A stretch of DNA of 64,000 nucleotides from positions 992,001-1,056,000 of the forward strand of contig JABYQQ010000012.1 of NCBI GenBank assembly GCA_022605405.1. The letters are read 5' to 3'. The position numbers and the translations under genes are program-made. The notes below the pieces were generated by a model. That model was not told where the DNA came from. It worked only from the letters and a program-made list of their open reading frames with translations, and made no database searches. This DNA comes from Earliella scabrosa (Eukaryota; Basidiomycota; Agaricomycetes; Polyporales; Polyporaceae). This document shows, piece after piece, positions 35,647 through 46,690 of this stretch (position 1 is its first letter; the number at the start of each line of letters is the position of its first letter).

Positions 35647-37059
35647 TCACTTGCGCCCCTTGGCGGCAGCACGTCCGCGCTGCCCTGACGAGCCATACGG
35701 CCTCGGCTTTGGCCCTTTCGCAGGAGACGTCTTGATATCTTGAGAAACGGGCGACCCGGCGCGCGCATTGGCCGGAGAAGAGCCTTCTTGCGTGTCCGTC
35801 CTCGCCGCACTCCCGTTGTCGAGACGGCGCTTGCGTGCAACGTGCTCGCGTGACACATCCTCTCCGTCATATGTTTCAGACTCTCCCGCCGCGATACGTT
35901 CACCACTGTCGGGCACGCCAAGAGTGGTCGACGATTGCGTGCTGCTTCCGGAGTCGTCCGTAGAGCCCCTCCTACGCGACGATGTCAGAACTACCGGCCT
36001 CGTGCTCTTGAGAAAAGGAGACCGACCTTATGATACTCATCTCGACCATCTCCACGGGCTGCGCTTCGATGGACCCAACCGGTGCAAACTCCGAACCCCC
36101 CCTCGACGCCCTCTCGTCACCCTCCTCACCAACGAACCCTCTCCCACTTGCCGACAACTCACCAAGCCGTGCCTCCGGAGATCCACGAGTGAAGGTGTCC
36201 TCTGCGGTGTCGACGTCCATATGGAACGAGCTCTCAGTTGACTCCCGCTTCCCGATGTCGGTATGCCACTGTGAACTGTCCTCGGCACGCTCGATCGCCC
36301 CAGTCGGAATTGCTGTTGCAGCACGCTGCGAGTCGTGCAGCGCATGCGACTGCGCCACAACGGGATCCTCGGACTCCGGCGGCCCAACCCCGACGGCGCG
36401 TCCCTTCCCCTTCGAGTTCTTCTGCAGGTCCTCCTCGTCGCTTGGCTCCCATTCGATAGAACCCTTCTCGGAACTGTTTGAAGTCCCCCCGACTGACTGA
36501 AAGAGCGCTTCATCCGCCCGAGCGGCCGCCTCTCCTACGCTACTGTAAGCAAAATGACCTCCCAGCCACGAAGTCAGAGACACGCACGATCGATGATCTC
36601 ATCATCCGCCAGACCAAGCCGGTGGTCGGGAGTACTAATCATCTCCTCCAGTTGGTACACCGTTACCGAAGGGTCCGCGGTCTTCACACGCACGATGTCG
36701 ATCGGCATGAATTCCGGCTGCCAGCGAGTTCCCCCCACGTAGTACGAGATCTTGAAGCGTACCGCAACGGTGTCTCCACGCTCTAGTTTGTCAGGCGTAC
36801 AACGGACAATGTCGCGAGCGCGTCCACCCTCCATTGCTCTTACCGAAGTTCTTAGCGGGTTTGCGCGAAACGCATGCGAACGATCGTCTGCGTCGATAAC
36901 GAGCTGATGCAGAAAAGACGGAGGTCGCGGCTTCCGTTCCTTGTCCCCAAGCTTGATAAACATCGGCATCTTCAGCCAGAACCAGGAACTCTTCTTCGGG
37001 CTTGACTGGAACTCGGAACGCGGCAGTCCAAGAGGATTGAAACCAGGCAAGCTAGACAT
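35647..37059 (-). CDS. Orphan protein with folded N-terminus and acidic/basic tail
   Basis: Three exons are proposed: 37059 to about 36584, about 36542 to 36027, and 35971-35647. The second junction is well supported (donor AAG|GTCGGT, acceptor GCGTAG, phase 2). The N-terminal 150 residues contain PMFIKLGDKERKP, FLHQLVIDADDRSHAF and GDTVAVRFKISYYVGGTRW, which look like a beta-rich fold. The middle is acidic and disordered, and the end is basic (KPRPYGSSGQRGRAAAKGRK). No family was recognised. The first intron would be only 41 nt, so its exact borders are uncertain. Confidence 0.55.
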
Positions 37060-37282
37060 GTATGCGTCGAAGGCCTAACAATGGAGCGCCAGCGCGTCAG
37101 CACTTGTCTGGATAAATTCGCACGCTATCACGTGACCACTGACCGCCTGAAACGTCCACAGCTCGTTCGTGCGGTCCACCCTCGTCTCCAGAGCATAACT
37201 GTACTTGCACATCCTGTTCGCGTACGTCCAACTACAGCGCATGTAAGTACAACCCTTGCGAACATGCAGCGATGACTATGCC

Positions 37283-37613
37283 TCACAATCTCCCAACAGA
37301 TTCTCCTTCGTCCTTACTCGGGGGCAACAAGTTGCCAGTCTCGTAGTCGTCCGCTGAAGCGAAGACCCCCGCGTACGTGAAAACTGCCGGCTCGTCCGTT
37401 CCTGCCACAACAATCTGCAACTAATGAACTTTTGTCGACAAACACACAAGCCCGAATACGTACGTGCCATTCTCCTGGGGCTCCAAGACGTGCCTCCACC
37501 ATCGGCGTCGACGTGCTAAGGGACCCGACAACATCTCCGATCAAGAGGTCGGTCTCCCGAAGACGATTCTTCTTCCAGTAGCCGATAACCAACCAATCAA
37601 AAGTGTCAAGCAT
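37283..37613 (-). CDS. Small orphan protein
   Basis: Two exons, 37613-37464 and 37420-37283, with a phase-0 intron (GTACGTATT..CATTAG), give about 95 residues. It starts MLDTFDWLVIGYWKKNRLRE and includes STPMVEARLGAPGEWH, VVAGTDEPAVFTYAGVFAS and the acidic end PPSKDEGESVGRL. The pattern suggests a small beta-rich domain; no family was recognised. More 5' exons may exist, because coding-like sequence continues on the minus strand to about 37948. Confidence 0.5.
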
Positions 37614-38205
37614 ATCTCACTGGCGGGTGGAAAGGTGATCCAGCGAATTACGATTCTGATGATACCCGCTTTATACGTCTGTGAGTACCCTTGACCTTGA
37701 CCTCCGACGCCGCAAACTCCCGCTATCTGCACGTCTGACCGCGCCGTCCCGAGCAGGTGCTCTCCTAGCTCTCGACCGCCGTAAGCTTCGAACCCGCCCA
37801 ATGGTGCCACCGTATCTTTGTCAAGTTCCCCGAACGCCCAACGCGCCACTGCTATGGTGTTTACGTAGTCCCGATGAATCTGACATTCCGCTACCTCTGC
37901 CCAAGCCAAATACAGACAGTATCCACAAGTCTCGTACGTCCATGCCAAACGCTTCCGCGTTGCACTCTCAAATAGCTAACCTCCGCCGATCAGGTGTCCG
38001 GGGGACTAGCGCTGCTTCGAAACGAAGAACCGAAGGACAAGGACGCTCCTGTGGTTAACGAGTGACCTCGGCCTCTCACACCCTCCGTTATCTGCATTAA
38101 TCCACCGTTCACAATCCCAGTCCCCACCTACATCGCGTACGCCCGTCTCCCCTCTGCCACGTCGCAGCGCCGTAGCTTACACTTCCATATCGCCACCCTA
38201 GCATC
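37614..38205. other. Unresolved interval between divergent orphan genes
   Basis: A minus-strand open stretch (37948 down to about 37690, including TIAVARWAFGELDKDTVAPL) could be 5' exons of the gene ending at 37283. The rest is probable promoter sequence for the plus-strand gene at 38206. Confidence 0.3.
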
Positions 38206-38943
38206 ATGCCTCGCTCGACCCGCGCGATTCGAATGAGACGAGCCGTATGTATCGGTTCGACATCACCTCTACTGTCCCGTATCCAACTATTCTCTTCCAG
38301 CAGTTCCTCTCGGAGGAGTCGCAGCAAAGTCGCACGACCGGACGCGCCATAACGATGTGGAACCGCCGGATGCGAGAGCGCATTGCACAGGTAGGCATCG
38401 AAATGTACTCTCATACCAGCACTGACATCTTCCGCCGTACAGGGCGTAGTTCAGCGCACCGTGCGAGGCATCATTTATCCCGTTGTCGAAGGCCGCGCAC
38501 GCCCAACATGCTTTCCGGTCTCTCATGAGTACGACATAGGCTCCAGAATCATAGGTTGGGTCGACGACGTCGACCTTGACCGCTGGTTCCCCTTCGGGTA
38601 TCGTGTAGAGCGCGTCCATCTCTTCCCAGGCACCGACTTCCCGCTGTACAACGACTACAGCATCATCACGTCACGGCGAGAACGCGAGTCTCCGCCCAAT
38701 CAGACGCTTCGCGAACGTTGGGGGGTTCGTATCAGAGGCAACGTCATTGTTCTTCGTCACTCCCGCCGACAAAATTGTGAAGTCACAAACGTCCACTCTG
38801 CCGAACACCGGTTCATTGACCTTGTCGTATCTAGGCACGTCCTCGTCACTCCTAACACACTGTACACCACTGATATACATCCACGCAGTCATCTTCGCGT
38901 CCGCACTCGTGTTCGGTTCTCTCGCACTACTGACTCCGACTGA
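38206..38943 (+). CDS. Orphan protein, 209 residues
   Basis: Three exons, 38206-38244, 38301-38390 and 38443-38943, are joined by two phase-0 introns with canonical GTATGT/CTTCCAG and GTAGGC/GTACAG borders. The protein has a basic start (MPRSTRAIRMRRA), a helical segment (ITMWNRRMRERIAQ), and a beta-rich core with VRGIIYPVVEGRARPTCFPV, SRIIGWVDDVDLDRWFPFGY and ERVHLFPGTDFPLYNDYSII. No family was recognised. The last 35 residues may instead be intron and a further exon. It is one of several short spliced orphan genes in this block. Confidence 0.55.
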
Positions 38944-40204
38944 CCGCATCGTCGACATTTTCGCTTTCTTGCGCGATCAATGTGACCTGTACAGTATTCT
39001 GTCTTGTTCCAATAACACCGTTTCACTCTTCACGCTGCGATGTGTGCCGCTCTTCCACTGGAGACAGCATAATAAGCTCGCGCCGACACAGCAGCGGGCA
39101 ACCGCGGGCTCCGCACATCACTACACGTCGCAAGTGGCGACCGGGCACGAGTTTCCAACCTTTTCTAGGTTAGCTGGTCAGGCGCGCGAAACTGTCGCTG
39201 CAATTCTCCCGCCTCACATCCACCACTGCCCTAACTTGCCCCTTCGGTCTACACCCTCCTCTCCATACCTTCTCTATTCATTCTGATGTCTTCTGTATCT
39301 CGTGAGTCTCGTACGCTGCTGACCACCGCCCCAATCGTGCTGATCAACCGTTTACGCTCATAGAGTTCATGTTCTTTAAAACTTTCATTCATTCGCAAAC
39401 TCAATTCTTAGCAAGACACCCCGATTGCGCGATCGGCTCCCACCCCAGCTATAACGGCAACGCTATACCTCTATCTGCGCTAGAACGCGAAATGCTGCAA
39501 TAAGCGTCGATCTGGACGCTCCGTCGCCAATTACATACATGTCGGGGCGCCCGCAGCTCGTCCTGAAAAACCCGCCTGTTCACGACCCAACATGTGATTC
39601 CCTCAGAATATAGAACAACTTCTGCTGATAGGAGAACGGCGACTCCCCGAAGCCACATCAGTCTGCGGTGACCTTGAATGCACCATATACAGTATGTGTT
39701 CTAATCCGTGCCCGGTTCTTCTAGCACGGCTAACGTACTCGCCTGCCATATTCTACTGCACCGCTGCAGCTTCGGTGCCCGCGCGAGTCTCTCACCAGAC
39801 CCCAACCTACGGAACCCGTTCGCTGCCAGTCGCTCAACATCTCCATCACGTCCGACAGAGCGCCTCCGCTTAAGCGGTCTCTTCGAAAAGAACATAACTG
39901 CGCCGCGGGTGACGTTACACAGCTTCTTCGCTTCAGTCCCCGCTGCTAACCAAAGCTCATCCTGAGCGGAGATCTTCCTGCACACTTCACAGAAACCTTC
40001 CCTTCCCTTGCACAATCACAAACCAGCCGACATGACGCCGTTGACCTTTCCCTCCTACCTCCGTGCCCCGCCGATCGCACATCCAAACGCCCCAATTGCG
40101 CATACGCGAGATTACAGCACACAGTTCCCCGCTCCCGCACGACGCGATAAAAAGCCGTCTCTCCCATCCTCGTCGGTGCCGCGTCTCGCGCCTCGCTGTC
40201 ATCC
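38944..40204. other. Intergenic or unresolved region upstream of RNR large subunit
   Basis: Short coding-like fragments occur: plus about 39285-39504 (spliced FMFFKTFIHSQTQFLARHPD) and minus 39701-40015 (FCEVCRKISAQDELWLAAGT). None gives a full model. The 150 bp before 40205 contain GATAAAAAG at about 40146, a TATA-like element for the R1 gene. Confidence 0.35.
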
Positions 40205-43200
40205 ATGTCCACAGTGTCCTCGCCTTCATCTCCTGCCCCAACTCTGCCAGAATGTCTTGTGATCAAACGTGGTGAGCGAATTCTAAGTCATCCCCGTGAT
40301 CCTTATTGACGAACTTAGACGGGTAAATCTACTGCGTTATCGCCACTCGTTATGACACTCAACATGCCCACCTCTCTTCCCCAGCCACAAGCAACCTTTT
40401 CAGATCGAAAAGGTAAGCAACCTTCCGCAGCACGGGTGACTGTACTGATGCACAGTCTCAGCTGCACCGGACGATGCGAGAAGTACGCATGCAAATCGCA
40501 TGTTCCCACAAACCCACTAACACCAACACGGTCAGTTATCTTGGGAACTCGACAGTCTTTTTGTCGACATCGACGAGTACGCACCTCACCCACCACGTTG
40601 TACCCCTATCTCATTTGCTGCAGACAGGTCGATCGCATCAAAGCCGGCTTGCCGACTAGCATCACTTCGTCCGAACTTCAGGTCCGCATCTCCCTCTTAC
40701 TCACTTCATTTCGCTAACAACCTCAGCAGCAGTACGCCGCGTCCACGGTCGGAGCCATGTCCATGCGACACCCTCACTATGGACTCCTCGCGGGACGGCT
40801 CTTTGTCGCAGATCTCCACAAGAAGACGCAGAAGGCATTCTCACAGTGGGTATCCGAAATTGCCAGCGGTGAGTGCGTTGCTGCACTATCTCCTCATTCT
40901 CACACTGACGCTCCGACAGGTCCCGTCCCAATTCTAGCTCCCTCATTCGTTGATGCTGTTTCTCGGCACGCAGAAGATCTTGATGATGCAATCGTGCACT
41001 CCCGTGATTTCGACATGACATAGTACGTCTTCAACTCTTCTGGGCGGGCGCGACTTATCTAACTCTTGTATGAAGTCAGAGTATCCAAACGATGCTGATG
41101 TCCTATCTCATTTGCCCCGAAGGCGCCCCCCCCGAGCGGCCCCAGTTCATGTACATGCGAGTCGCTGTCGCCATCAATCAATACGACCTCTCGGGTATCC
41201 TCACCACCTACGATGCACTCTCCCGCCGTCTTTACACCCACGCAACCCCGACCCTCGTCAACGCCGGCACCATACATCCATATTACGCGTCTTGCTTCTT
41301 GCACACTCCTACCCTCACCAACTTTGCGGGTGTCGTTGCTAGTGTCACCGGCATCACCCGTCTATGGGAAGCCGACGGCGGCGTGGGTCTATCCCTGGCA
41401 CAGATGCCGTCTCATCGGTGCGCTTCCAACTCTCTCATACATTGCGACCGGACTGCTCACTCGATCTCTTTTCAGTCCACGACCGAGCGCAAGGCCAGGC
41501 GTCTTGAACCTTATGCGAACATATGACAGCCACGCGAATCTCGTCAATAGCAGTCGTGACCGACGCCCATCGACCGCGGCGATCTACTTGCCTATCTGGC
41601 ACGCCGACGTTCGCGAGTTCGTTGTCTGCCGTACCAACCGCGCCGCTCAAGATCAGCGCATCCGACACCTCTTCCCAGCATTGTGGATTCCGGATCTTTT
41701 GTAAGTGCTAGCATGTTCTCTGTTGTCGTATTCTCTACCGACATAAAACAGCATGAAACGCCTCCACAAACGAACGTCTTGGTCGTTGTTCAACCCTGAG
41801 GACGTTCCTGAATTGCTCGTCACCACCGGAGACGACTTCGAACGCAACTACATCGAGTATGAGGCGTGCGGGCCAGTTGCTGCGACAGTCGACATAGTTG
41901 ACCTCTGGGCGACAATCACGCTCGCCCAGGCTGAATCCGGATGCCCCTTCATATGCTACCAAGACTCGATAAACAGTAAGTCTTCAAGCTTGTCTTGCTA
42001 ATTCCCCACCGACGTGAACACCGTCAGGAAAAAACAACCACAAGCACCTTGGCTTGATCAACTCTTCAAATCTCTGCACCGAGATCGTCCAGTTCTCCTC
42101 CCCAACCGAGACCGCGGTCTGCGTACTCGCCTCCGTTTCCCTTGCGCGCTTCGTCAAGCCGGACCGCTCTTTCGACTTTGCTGAATTCCTCGCTGTGGCC
42201 CAGCTCGCCGCGAACAACACCGATCTTGTTATCGACGTCTCTGGTTACCTCACCGAGTCCTGCGCCCTCTCCGCGAAGCGAACAAGGGCGATCGGGATAG
42301 GTGTTCAAGGCTTCGCCGACGCTCTCATGCAAATGTCTATCGCCTTCGACTCCCCTGCCGCCTATCGGTTCAACGTCGACGTCTTCGAGACACTCTACTA
42401 CGCCACTCTCGACGCTAGCTGCACACGCTCCCAGCAGCTGGGGCCGTGCGCTGCATACCCTGGTTCGCCAGCCTCACTCGGAGTGCTCCAGGTCGACATG
42501 TGGCACAAGAGACTCAGCGCGCGTCACGATTTCCCTGGGCTCCGCAATCGCATTACGCGCTACGGTCTACACAACTCCATGTCCACCGCACAGATGCCCA
42601 CCGCCTCCACCGCACGCCTCCTCGGAAACTGCGAAGGAACAGAGCCCTACACCAGGTCAGGCGCTGTGATCTCTGCTAAATACCGAACGTACTAACATCC
42701 GTGAAGCAACATTGTTACGTACAGGACTCTCAGTGGCGACTATACGGAAATTTGTCCTTGGCTCGTCCGAGATCTTTCGGACAGAGGCTTGTGGGGCGAT
42801 GTCCTTCGTCAACAAATCGCGGCTAAGCATGGTGCGTTGCCAACCCTGTGCACTAACACCGCCTGACCTCTTAGCAGGCTCTGTTCAAGACATCAACGGC
42901 GTACCCGACGATCTCAAACAGATTTACCTCACCGCCTGGGAGTTGGATCCTCGTGTCATCATATACATGGCGTCAGACCGCGGCCCGTTCATCGACCAAA
43001 GCCAGTCCATGACACTTTACGCCAAAGATCCCACCCCTACGTTGCTTGTACGTCATAACCCGAATACACGCCACGATCGCACACTGCTCACACTGTCTCA
43101 CGCTCTGTCTAGCGCGATCTGCAGTTCACTGCTTGGAGGAGCGGTCTCAAGACAGGCATATACTACCTGCGCACCGTGGCTCCGACCTTCCCACTCGCGT

Positions 43201-43316
43201 ACGGTGTCGTCGATCGCCGCCGGCCGCAAGGGAAGACTTTGACGCGGGCCGTGGTGCATATCAAGAAAGATATTACAGAAGACTCCGAAACCTCATGTAC
43301 GATGTGCTCCGCCTGA
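40205..43316 (+). CDS. Ribonucleotide reductase large subunit (R1), divergent paralogue
   Basis: A gene of many small exons starts at ATG 40205 (MSTVSSPSSPAPTLPE). The first exon ends at 40271 in LVIKR, the usual start of the ATP-cone. Recognisable R1 segments follow in order: VDRIKAGLPTSITSSEL, HPHYGLLAGRLFVADLHKKT, ERPQFMYMRVAVAI, YTHATPTLVNAGT, redox Cys in YASCFL, AIYLPIWHADVREF, ALWIPDLFMKRL, the radical-site motif SSNLCTEI (Asn, Cys, Glu all present), partner Cys in ETAVCVLASV, AIGIGVQGFADAL, AQMPTASTARLLGN and SDRGPFIDQSQSM. The C-terminal redox tail CTMCSA ends at a TGA at 43314. All catalytic cysteines are present. Linking substitutions are numerous compared with housekeeping R1, so this is probably an accessory copy partnered with the R2 12 kb upstream. 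Confidence 0.85.
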
Positions 43317-44185
43317 ACCACCGCGACCGCGTCACCTACGTCCTTTCTTGTCCTCTTGACTTTATCTTGCCAATACCGCTCCCCCCCACTCACTTCCGTC
43401 CGTTCTTGCGCCCAGCTGATGAGCTCCGGTCGTAGCACCTCGTGTAACCGTATGAATTACTAGCTGACAACAATACGATATCGTGCTTCCATCAATAGTC
43501 TTGTTAGGCCTTTCGCTTCACACGCGCGCCAACGCTGCTACCGCTCATCCGCCCTCACGGGTCCTACATTTCGTGGCCAGGTCTGCCCGGAGGGCCATAT
43601 CGCTATTCAAGTCTAGAGCACATACGATTCTGGAGAAACCATGCGGTGCCGCCACCGGCAGGACCGCTACTACTAAGTACTTAGTCTCGGCAGGTTCGAC
43701 GAGGTTAAGTACAAAGGTGTGCCTGGCGGCGCTTAGTAATTGACGCCAGTGTGCTAGCGGATAGCGGCGCTAGTGCTGAACTGCTACTAACAACTTCCTG
43801 TTGGTCCAGCATCGCGCGGTGCTTAGTCGCTGTCATTTTCAGACGTCGTGATGCTGGTGCTTTCTTCGAATCTCGGTCCTCACTCTCCACTACCCTTGCT
43901 CAGCTCTCCCTAAACGCCACTACCAGTGGTCACGGTGCTGCGCCCGATGACAATGCAAAGGTTTCACCATCCTGCGTGGGATGATGTGCAGGGGGCCGAC
44001 CGCTGATTGTCCTGTCGCTCTCAATATAATTCAACACACGCGGCACAGCTCTATACAGTCTTGCAACTGCGCCGGGGTTAACTAGAACATCATGCGGAAT
44101 GCGGTGAGTTCGGCCGATATAAAACCAGTCTTCAGGAAACTATTGGCAGTCTAACTCCTCATTCGTGAAAGAGTCCTCCAAGCTG
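43317..44185. other. Intergenic region upstream of FAD oxidase 2
   Basis: About 870 bp with short motif-free frames. A CTACTACTAAGTACTTAG stretch lies near 43669. The right end carries a TATA box. Confidence 0.4.
44118..44124 (+). promoter_or_regulatory. TATA box of FAD oxidase 2
   Basis: TATAAAA lies about 62-68 nt upstream of the ATG at 44186, a usual distance for a fungal core promoter with a short leader. Confidence 0.6.
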
Positions 44186-46266
44186 ATGCACATTACTTCT
44201 TGCCCACTCTTGCTGCTTTTCCTCCTCGGACTCAGCAAGTCCACCGTCCAAGCTGCCACCGTACCCAGCGGTTGCAAATGTGTCTTCGGAGACCCTTGCT
44301 GGCCGAGCGACGGGGACTTTGCGAAGCTTGCTGCGCAGGTCTCACAGCCCCTCGTCCACCCAGTGCCCCCCGCCAGCCCCTGCTATGTGTCCGCCAACTC
44401 TACTGAATGCGCCGAGGTCGTTGATAGATGGCCCGACGGTAACTGGCGTGCCGATTTGCCTGGTTCTATGCAGGCGACTAACCTCGAGACATTCATCTTC
44501 CCCAACGGCACCATCGAGGCGTGCTACCTCGACACTACCCTCGGTGTACCGTGCGGACAAGGAAGCGTCTCCGTTATTGGGGTGGATGCGCGGACTGCGA
44601 GCGACATACAGGCCGCCATCGCATTCGCTGCTGAACACAACCTTCGACTGGTCGTAAAGAATACAGGGTAGGTGTTTCCTTCTCCAGGCAGGTTGTAACA
44701 TCTCTGATCGATCGGGCAGCCATGACTACCTAGGTCGCAGCGACGGACGCGGCTCGTTCATGATATGGACTCATCATATGAAGAACATCACGGCTCACCC
44801 GACATTCATTCCCGCTGGTGCACCTGAAAGTGAAGCGGAGGAATTTGGTGAGTGCGCTGCAAACCGTCCCTTTGCCAACGAGCTCTGAATCCTGCCAAAT
44901 AGCTCTGACTATCGAGGCTGGTGTGCAGTGGCATGAAGCGTATTCAGCTGCGAATGCCACAGGCCGCATCTTGGTCGGTGGCGTCTCAGAGGGCGGTTCG
45001 GTTGGCGCCGCTGGTGGATGGCTCGCGGGTGGAGGGCACAGCGCTCTTTCTCCCTCTTACGGTCTCGGTGCGTCACCCTTCCGAGACCGCTCAGGCTGCG
45101 GCCTGCTTAATGATCTGACTATCCCACTGGTAGGCGTCGACAATGTGCTTGAATTTGCCATAGTAACTGCGACCGGGGAGCACCTCACGGCGAACTCGTA
45201 CCAAAACTCGGATCTCTTTTGGGCCCTCCGCGGGGGTGGTGGAGGAACCTATGGGGTCGTCACCTCCGCCACGTACCGTACCCGCCCCTCTGTCCCTCTC
45301 GTCGGCGTCTTCCTCACGACGTCTCTCGCCAACGGCACAGTGCCCAACGCAGCTATGTCTCAAGCATTCACGGAACTCGTGCGCATTACGCCGGAGCTCG
45401 AGGATGCCGGCTGGGGCGGATACGTCGTATCGGGGTCGACCGCCAGCGGCCAGCTCCAGTCCACGCTCTTCTTCATCATGCCCAACGCGACCTTGACGCA
45501 CGCGAATGCCACCATCAACCCCTACCTGGAGTTTGTCCAGGCGGTCGCGGCCAATTCGACCCAGACGGGCAACACGGCTGACGTTCTCAACATTGACCAA
45601 CTATCTCTCGTGCCGTTCCCAACATGGTTTGACTGGTACGAGCTGGTCTTCCCCTCGAATGGTACTGGTGGCACAGACGGAAGCAACGTCGAGGGTGGAT
45701 CGTGGCTTCTCTCGCAGGAGGCGCTTGAAAGCAGGCACGAAGAGGTCGCGCAGACCCTGTTGGGCATCCCAGGGTTCCACTTCTAGTGAGTAGAAGTGAT
45801 CTCGTCCTGACCGGGGGTCCCGCTCAACAGAACCATTGCAGCATGATCGCGGGAGGAGCGGTGTCCAAGGTTAATGCCTCAACGACGGGGTTGAATCCTG
45901 CTTGGCGCAAAGCCGCTATGCACGTTCTCACCGGGACGGTCTGGCCGGAAGGCACCACTGCCGACACGATTGAGCAGCTGCGCGACGTGTATTTGGCAAA
46001 TACAGCGAAGCTTCGAGCGCTAGCCCCCGAGTCCGGTGCATACCTCAACGAGGTGGGTGTTGAGCTGAACTTGAATACTGAGTACAGACTGACACAAATC
46101 CCGGCAGGCTTCGATGTTCGAGCCGGATCCCGCTCATTCGTTCTTCGGCGCACACTACGACGCCCTGCGCGCGATCAAGGCCAAGTATGATCCCAATGAC
46201 CTCTTCATCGTCGCGCAGGGTGTTGGATCGCAAGAATGGGACAAGGACTTGCGCTGCCGTGTTTGA
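44186..46266 (+). CDS. Secreted FAD-linked oxidase, paralogue 2
   Basis: Six exons: 44186-44667, 44720-44847, 44903-45067, 45134-45785, 45842-46052 and 46108-46266. The start at 44186 gives a clean signal peptide (SCPLLLLFLLGLSKSTVQA); the frame is open for 21 nt further upstream but without an ATG. Conserved segments match paralogue 1: CKCVFGDPCWPSD, RLVVKNTGHDY with the FAD-linking His after the first intron, GGWLAGGGHSALSPSYGLG, FWALRGGGGGTYGVVTSATY, and the C-terminal DPNDLFIVAQGVG. It should be a secreted H2O2-forming oxidase of unknown substrate. Intron 4 again begins inside TA|GT, forming a false stop. Confidence 0.86.
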
Positions 46267-46690
46267 ACCATATCTTCGCGCCTTCGCGATCACATCTACC
46301 TATCCGTGAATTGGACCTTCATTCTCTTGCTCTGAGACCCACATTTACTACCGCTCGTTCCATACAAACCAACCCCTACAGTGTACGTCATGATCATTGA
46401 TGGAGACTGCCGACAAATGGTATGATGCATATCTAAACACGTCCGAATCAAAACCCCACATCCCCGCTCTAAGTAAGCCTCCTTTTATTGTCCGTGGCGG
46501 ACACGCCGTATGCTACGCAGCTACAGTATTTACATCGTGCTTAGTCTAAGTGTTACGTGATAAATAAGGGAATGGGATGGAAGGTCGTAAGCATTGCAGA
46601 CAGACAACAGGCATTAACGAGTACCATACAACAACAGCAACAGCAGCAGACACCATTACACACGAGAGCGCGCGGACCGATACTGTCTGT
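46267..46690. other. Intergenic region between convergent genes
   Basis: Shared 3' flank of FAD oxidase 2 and the phosphate transporter. It contains a short CAA/CAG-rich run at about 46627-46648. No gene was seen. Confidence 0.4.

Noticed and set aside
39285..39504. Short spliced peptide with FMFFKTF, considered as an HMG-box start
   Set aside because: Only about 50 residues before a stop, and the rest of an HMG box is not present.
27128..43316. An endogenous virus as the source of the RNR block
   Set aside because: Both RNR genes are rich in spliceosomal introns and no capsid, polymerase or packaging gene was recognised; only transfer of unknown origin is left open.
46622..46650. CAA/CAG run as a possible polyglutamine exon
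   Set aside because: It lies in the 3' flank between two convergent genes with no supporting frame or splice sites.
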